A DNA stretch of 64,000 nt, from positions 620,001-684,000 of the forward strand of contig NZ_JADLQQ010000004.1 in the NCBI RefSeq assembly GCF_015477765.1, given 5' to 3'. Shown in pieces: positions 60,539 through 64,000 of this stretch. Made by a program: the position numbers and the translations under genes. Numbering within the stretch: position 1 is the stretch's first letter; every line of letters starts with the position of its first letter. The notes beneath the pieces are model-generated. The model was not told the origin of the DNA. It searched no databases and saw nothing but the letters and a program-made list of their open reading frames with translations. The stretch is from Nocardia transvalensis. GTDB taxonomy: Bacteria; Actinomycetota; Actinomycetes; Mycobacteriales; Mycobacteriaceae.

Positions 60539-61543
60539 ATGAGGCGGGTGGGGTGCGGGCGGCCGTTGATCGTCGTGTTAGGGGCCTCGGGTTTCCTCGG
60601 GTCGGCGATTGTCAGGACCCTCGAGTCGTGGCCGGTCAACGTTCGGGCCGTGACACGCCGCGCCGGGTGGTCCTGCACGGGCGGCGGGTCGGCAGAAGTG
60701 GAAGTACACAGGGCATGTCTCACCGTGCCCGGTGAACTCGCGGCAGCTGTCACGGGTGCCGACGTGGTGATCAACCTTGTCGCTCACATCTCCCCGGCGA
60801 GCTCATGGCGGATCGCAACGGACGATCCGGCCGCCGAGCGCGTCAACGTCGGTGTCATGCGCGAGTTGGTCGAGGTGCTGCGCGCGGAGAACCGGATTCG
60901 GCGCCCGGTGGTGCTCTACTCGGGAACGATTTCGCAGGTCGGGATCCCGCCCTCGATCCGGATCGACGGATCCGAAGTGGACAATCCCGTGACGACGTAC
61001 GACAGGCAGAAGCTCGCGGCCGAACGGATACTGAAGAAGGCGACGGCCGAGGGTGTCGTGCGTGGCATCACGCTCCGCCTCCCGACGGTCTTCGGTCCCA
61101 GCCCGGATTCGGGTGCAAAGGCGCATGGTGTTGTCGCGACGATGGTGCGTTGTGCGTTGGAAGGGAAGCCGCTTCCGCTGTGGAACGACGGCACGGTATT
61201 GCGTGACATGGTTTATGTAGACGACGCAGCGCGCGCCTTCGTGGCCGCGCTCGATCACGTCGACCGGCTCGTGGGCGAGCACTGGCTGATCGGGACGGGC
61301 GAACCCATCCGGGTCAGCGATCTGCTGGTAACCATCGCCGAGACGGTGGCCGTTGTCACGGGCTGTCCGCCGGTTCCGGTGGTGTCGGTGACGCCGGAGC
61401 GCGCCGAGGCCACCGACTCCAAGAGCTTCGTGATCGACTCCTCCGCGTTCCGTGCGGTGACAGGGTGGTCAGCGTCGATATCGACCCGGCATGCGCTCGA
61501 ATACACCGTCAAGGCTCTTGTCGCGCAGTTGGCGCGTTCGTGA
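60539..61543 (+). CDS. NDP-hexose 4-ketoreductase (EryBIV/TylCIV/EvaE-like)
   Basis: 334 residues, short-chain extended reductase/epimerase fold. NADPH motif G15-x-x-G18-x-x-G21 in 'VLGASGFLG', catalytic Tyr154-x-x-x-Lys158 in 'TTYDRQKLA'. Sets C-4 stereochemistry as the last reduction in deoxysugar pathways. A frame-open ATG 36 bp upstream would place the AT-rich promoter inside the gene, so 60539 is chosen. The 3' end overlaps the convergent acyltransferase gene by 35 bp. Confidence 0.85.
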   Translation: MRRVGCGRPLIVVLGASGFLGSAIVRTLESWPVNVRAVTRRAGWSCTGGGSAEVEVHRACLTVPGELAAAVTGADVVINLVAHISPASSWRIATDDPAAERVNVGVMRELVEVLRAENRIRRPVVLYSGTISQVGIPPSIRIDGSEVDNPVTTYDRQKLAAERILKKATAEGVVRGITLRLPTVFGPSPDSGAKAHGVVATMVRCALEGKPLPLWNDGTVLRDMVYVDDAARAFVAALDHVDRLVGEHWLIGTGEPIRVSDLLVTIAETVAVVTGCPPVPVVSVTPERAEATDSKSFVIDSSAFRAVTGWSASISTRHALEYTVKALVAQLARS

Positions 61544-62651
61544 CGCGGGCGCGTGGAGTGGAGAACCTGCGCTGGATCGGCCTTTCGACCAGCGTGTGGA
61601 GCAACCACGACATCACGATGGACACCGCGAGCGCGATTGCCACCAGACCGGCCGCGGTCCCCGGGGTCCACGGGTACTCCGGGCCGACCGCATAGGACAG
61701 TCCGACCAAGACAGCCAGGTGTATGAGATAGAAGGCGAAGGAGATGGTGCCCAACCAGACCATCACGGGGCTGCCGAGGAACGATTGCCTGCCACGCACG
61801 TCGGCGGCGGCCGCGGCCGGAATCAGCAGCGCCAGCGGGATCACCGTGGCCGCCGCGAGACTGAACAGGAACGGCACGTGCAGCGCGGCGACATAGCCGA
61901 TGACGAGAAGGATGGCCGGTATCCACAGTCCGATGTTGATCCACCGGCCGGTCTGTACGATCCGTGCGAGCATGATGCCGAGAATGAACTCCAGCAGACG
62001 GACCGGCGGGAACGCGTAGACGAACCAGTACCGCTCGTCGGAAGTCCCCGGGGCCCAAGCGGATTCGGGGCCCGCCGGGAAGAGTTCCGCCGCCAACGGA
62101 ACACAGAAGACCAGTAGGGCGACGGCGCCGGCGCCGAACCACAGCCAGTTCGGCCGGATCCGGTTGGTCAGCGCCAGCCACACCGGGAACGTCGAATAGA
62201 ACAGCACCTCACATGCTAGTGACCAGCTCACCGCGTTGACGCCGAAGACCACGTTCAGATCTGGGGGCCAGGCGTGCACGAGCAACAGGTTCGGTACCAC
62301 CCCGACGATCGGGGCCTGCATCCACATCAGCAGTGCGACGACCGCGATGAACGTGACCACGTGGTTCGGATATATCTTGAAGAAGCGTCGTCGCCAGAAT
62401 CTCCTAGCGGTGTCATCCGGCCGTGCCGACCACGTCAGCACGAACCCGCTGAGGATGAAGAAGAAGGAAACTCCCACAGCGGCGGCAGGAGCCGCGGCGA
62501 ACCCGAGGCCGTCGCCGAAGACCGCGACGGGGAAGGTGCCCAGCACGGCGTGATGGAAAAAAACCAGTGCTGCGGCGAGCCATCGCATACCGGTGAGCGA
62601 AGGTAACCGGTCGCTCGCAACGCCTGTCGTGGAACCCGTCGCCGAAACCAT
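61509..62651 (-). CDS. Membrane acyltransferase, OafA/acyltransferase-3 family
   Basis: 380 residues with about ten hydrophobic helices. 'LVFFHHAVLGTF' carries the conserved His after the first helix, and 'SFFFILSGFVLTW' and 'RRFFKIYPNHV' are family marks. In antibiotic clusters such enzymes acylate sugar hydroxyls, for example on mycarose. It may modify the cluster's neutral sugar. Twenty bases separate it from the next gene upstream, so they probably share a transcript. Confidence 0.85.
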   Translation of the reverse strand: MVSATGSTTGVASDRLPSLTGMRWLAAALVFFHHAVLGTFPVAVFGDGLGFAAAPAAAVGVSFFFILSGFVLTWSARPDDTARRFWRRRFFKIYPNHVVTFIAVVALLMWMQAPIVGVVPNLLLVHAWPPDLNVVFGVNAVSWSLACEVLFYSTFPVWLALTNRIRPNWLWFGAGAVALLVFCVPLAAELFPAGPESAWAPGTSDERYWFVYAFPPVRLLEFILGIMLARIVQTGRWINIGLWIPAILLVIGYVAALHVPFLFSLAAATVIPLALLIPAAAAADVRGRQSFLGSPVMVWLGTISFAFYLIHLAVLVGLSYAVGPEYPWTPGTAAGLVAIALAVSIVMSWLLHTLVERPIQRRFSTPRARVTNAPTARQEP

Positions 62652-62671
62652 CCCAGAGCCACCCCATCACG

Positions 62672-63910
62672 TCAACGTTCGTCATTCCCGACGCCGGGTG
62701 CTCTCGCTCCCAGGTCTTTCACCAGATCGGCGGGCAGCAACGGTTCGTGCAGCAGCGTCCGGTACCGGTCGGTGATACTCTGCGCAACTGGTCCTGCCGC
62801 CAGCCATTCGCCGACCAGCCGGGCGCCTTCGATATACGTCGTCGTGTACGCCCGCCACAACGGGTCGGTGAGGAAGCTGACCAGGTGCTTGGCGCGTTCC
62901 TCCGGCAAGAGCAGCCACCGCTGCAGGTACTCGATTACCTCGTCGGGATCGGCGCCGTTGTCATGCAACAGGATGGCCGCGTCCTGTCGGACCGGTAGCA
63001 GTTGCACGACCAGCCCTAGCATTCGTTCGACGAGCGGGCCGTCGATGTGCACGCCCTGCCCGTTGAGGATCGCCGCCGTCCATTCGCCCCAGCCCTCACC
63101 CATGACCACCGACAGCGCGGCTTCCCCCATTCCTTCGGACACCAGGCACTGCGGGGTGTTCACGAGCATGATCGTGTGCTCGCGCCACCCGCGTGCCTCG
63201 ACCAGGTCTGTCTGTTTCAGACAGTGATGTGTGTGGTGTCCCGGGTAGGATTCGTGCGTCACGATGATGGGCAGCGCGGCGATGTTGCTGCCGGCGGTGG
63301 CGTTGAGCTGAACGGTGGACCGGTGCTCGCCGTGGTAACGGTTGAACGCGTTCCAAGGCTTGTCCCGCACGACCTCATAGGTGACGTTCTCGGTGTCCGG
63401 TAGCCCGAACAGCGGCCGGACGATGGTGCGAAACTCGTCGGATACCGCCTGTACCGAGCCCTGCAGGCGTTCGGGCGGAATATGGTTGCGAGCGTAGAAG
63501 TTCGTCAACCGGTCGTGCAGGCTTTCGTTGCCTGGGAGCAGGTCCGATATCGCGCGATGGATCTCCGCGTAGCGGTCGGTGTCACCGGGCTCGATGTGCA
63601 CCTGGAAGTAGGCCTCGACCTCGGCGCGGAACGAGATCGGCCGTCCTGCCAGCCGATCGGCGACGCACTCCAGCGCGGTGAGCTGAGCGGTGAGGAACCG
63701 CCGCCGTGGTTCTTCGAGCTCGGTGTCGGCGAGCCGTTCGTTGAGCAGCCGTGCCTGTCCGGCCAGATCGGCCGGGTGTGGTCGGGGTTCGTCGACGACC
63801 TGATGGGCCAGAGACGGGTCGCCGAACCAGCAGTCGACGAAACCGTCGGCGAGCCTGCCAAACCGCAGCCCCAGCTTCAGATAGTCGGCGACGAGCTGCT
63901 CGGCGGGCAT
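62672..63910 (-). CDS. DUF885 putative metallopeptidase
   Basis: 412 residues. The zinc-site signature 'THESYPGHH' (His219, Glu220, His225) and a later 'SEGMGEAAL' provide the presumed third ligand, as in DUF885 proteins. No signal peptide. These are predicted peptidases of unknown substrate; they are unusual in deoxysugar clusters. It could mature or degrade a peptide-bearing intermediate, or act in self-protection. An AT-rich dyad lies 24 bp upstream. Confidence 0.75.
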   Translation of the reverse strand: MPAEQLVADYLKLGLRFGRLADGFVDCWFGDPSLAHQVVDEPRPHPADLAGQARLLNERLADTELEEPRRRFLTAQLTALECVADRLAGRPISFRAEVEAYFQVHIEPGDTDRYAEIHRAISDLLPGNESLHDRLTNFYARNHIPPERLQGSVQAVSDEFRTIVRPLFGLPDTENVTYEVVRDKPWNAFNRYHGEHRSTVQLNATAGSNIAALPIIVTHESYPGHHTHHCLKQTDLVEARGWREHTIMLVNTPQCLVSEGMGEAALSVVMGEGWGEWTAAILNGQGVHIDGPLVERMLGLVVQLLPVRQDAAILLHDNGADPDEVIEYLQRWLLLPEERAKHLVSFLTDPLWRAYTTTYIEGARLVGEWLAAGPVAQSITDRYRTLLHEPLLPADLVKDLGARAPGVGNDER

Positions 63911-63933
63911 GACCTGAACGTACCATCAAAAGC

Positions 63934-63953
63934 ATATTATTTTGAAGTAATAT
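63934..63953. promoter_or_regulatory. AT-rich dyad site 7 (upstream of the DUF885 gene)
   Basis: ATATTA-N8-TAATAT (63934-63939, 63948-63953), perfect 6-bp halves. By analogy to the other sites a divergent gene probably starts just past the window. Confidence 0.55.
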
Positions 63954-64000
63954 AACGATCCTTAGGTCGTACTTGGCCGACGGCCGCGCAGTCTCCGCTC

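Larger units (their letters stand above)
41891..64000. other. Deoxysugar-rich biosynthetic gene cluster (partial)
   Basis: Twenty-one genes for NDP-sugar modification, glycosyl transfer, acylation and export, arranged in divergent blocks. Contains 2,3-dehydratase, 3-C-methyltransferase, two aminotransferases, three N-methyltransferases, two reductases and three glycosyltransferases. Scaffold genes, NDP-glucose synthase, 4,6-dehydratase and regulators are not in the window. The left edge is set by tRNA-Val(CAC); the right edge lies beyond the window. Confidence 0.85.

Noticed and set aside
1..64000. CRISPR arrays or insertion sequences
   Set aside because: No regularly spaced repeats and no transposase signature were seen in the window.

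Overview
The window is high-GC actinobacterial DNA. The first 23 kb carry a block whose gene order matches the Mycobacterium tuberculosis Rv2669-Rv2677c neighbourhood as I remember it: coproporphyrinogen oxidase, coproheme decarboxylase, msrB, the arabinofuranosyltransferase aftC, a lipoprotein hydrolase, a RibD-like reductase, zapE and a GNAT protein. aftC, a mycoredoxin-like protein and a 1,628-residue CtpI-type P-ATPase point to a mycolic-acid actinomycete. Nocardia is my best guess; no 16S gene is present to prove it.

Layout. (A) 1-23,380 is chromosomal backbone: haem synthesis, cell-wall arabinan synthesis, redox enzymes, an efflux pump with a divergent ArsR-type regulator, and the giant P-type ATPase. 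(B) 23,381-41,089 is a 17.7-kb integrative, probably conjugative, element inserted in the 3' end of a tRNA-Val(GAC) gene. A 25-bp direct repeat bounds it, and integrase arm-type repeats spaced 11 bp apart lie inside both ends. It carries a tyrosine integrase, an AT-rich regulator and phosphotransferase pair, an excisionase-like protein, a tightly overlapping transfer operon (replication-relaxation protein, DNA-transfer ATPase, membrane and coiled-coil proteins, SSB), a gene-poor kilobase with large palindromes, a CoiA-like nuclease with a clamp-binding tail, an unknown protein, an orphan cytosine methyltransferase, an ASCH-like protein and a SprT-like protein. (C) 41,067-41,717 holds tRNA-Val(GAC), tRNA-Cys(GCA) and tRNA-Gly(GCC), with tRNA-Val(CAC) facing away from them. 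(D) 41,891-64,000 and beyond is part of a natural-product cluster devoted to deoxysugars: a 2,3-dehydratase, two sugar aminotransferases, three N-methyltransferases, a 3-C-methyltransferase, an aldo-keto reductase, a 4-ketoreductase, three glycosyltransferases, an acyltransferase, a DrrA/DrrB-type exporter with two permeases, two SRPBCC proteins, a calerythrin-like EF-hand protein, a solute-binding-like protein without a signal peptide, and a DUF885 metallopeptidase.

How the cluster works (inference). Dehydratase, 3-aminotransferase, C-methyltransferase, ketoreductase and N-methyltransferase match the vancosamine-type route to a branched dimethylamino sugar. The second aminotransferase looks like a C-4 enzyme, so a second amino sugar is likely. 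No polyketide or peptide scaffold genes, no NDP-glucose synthase/4,6-dehydratase and no cluster regulator lie in the window, so the cluster must continue past 64,000 or lie elsewhere. Every divergent gene pair in the cluster shares a short, very AT-rich dyad-like site between its start codons. This is the most coherent regulatory signal in the window.
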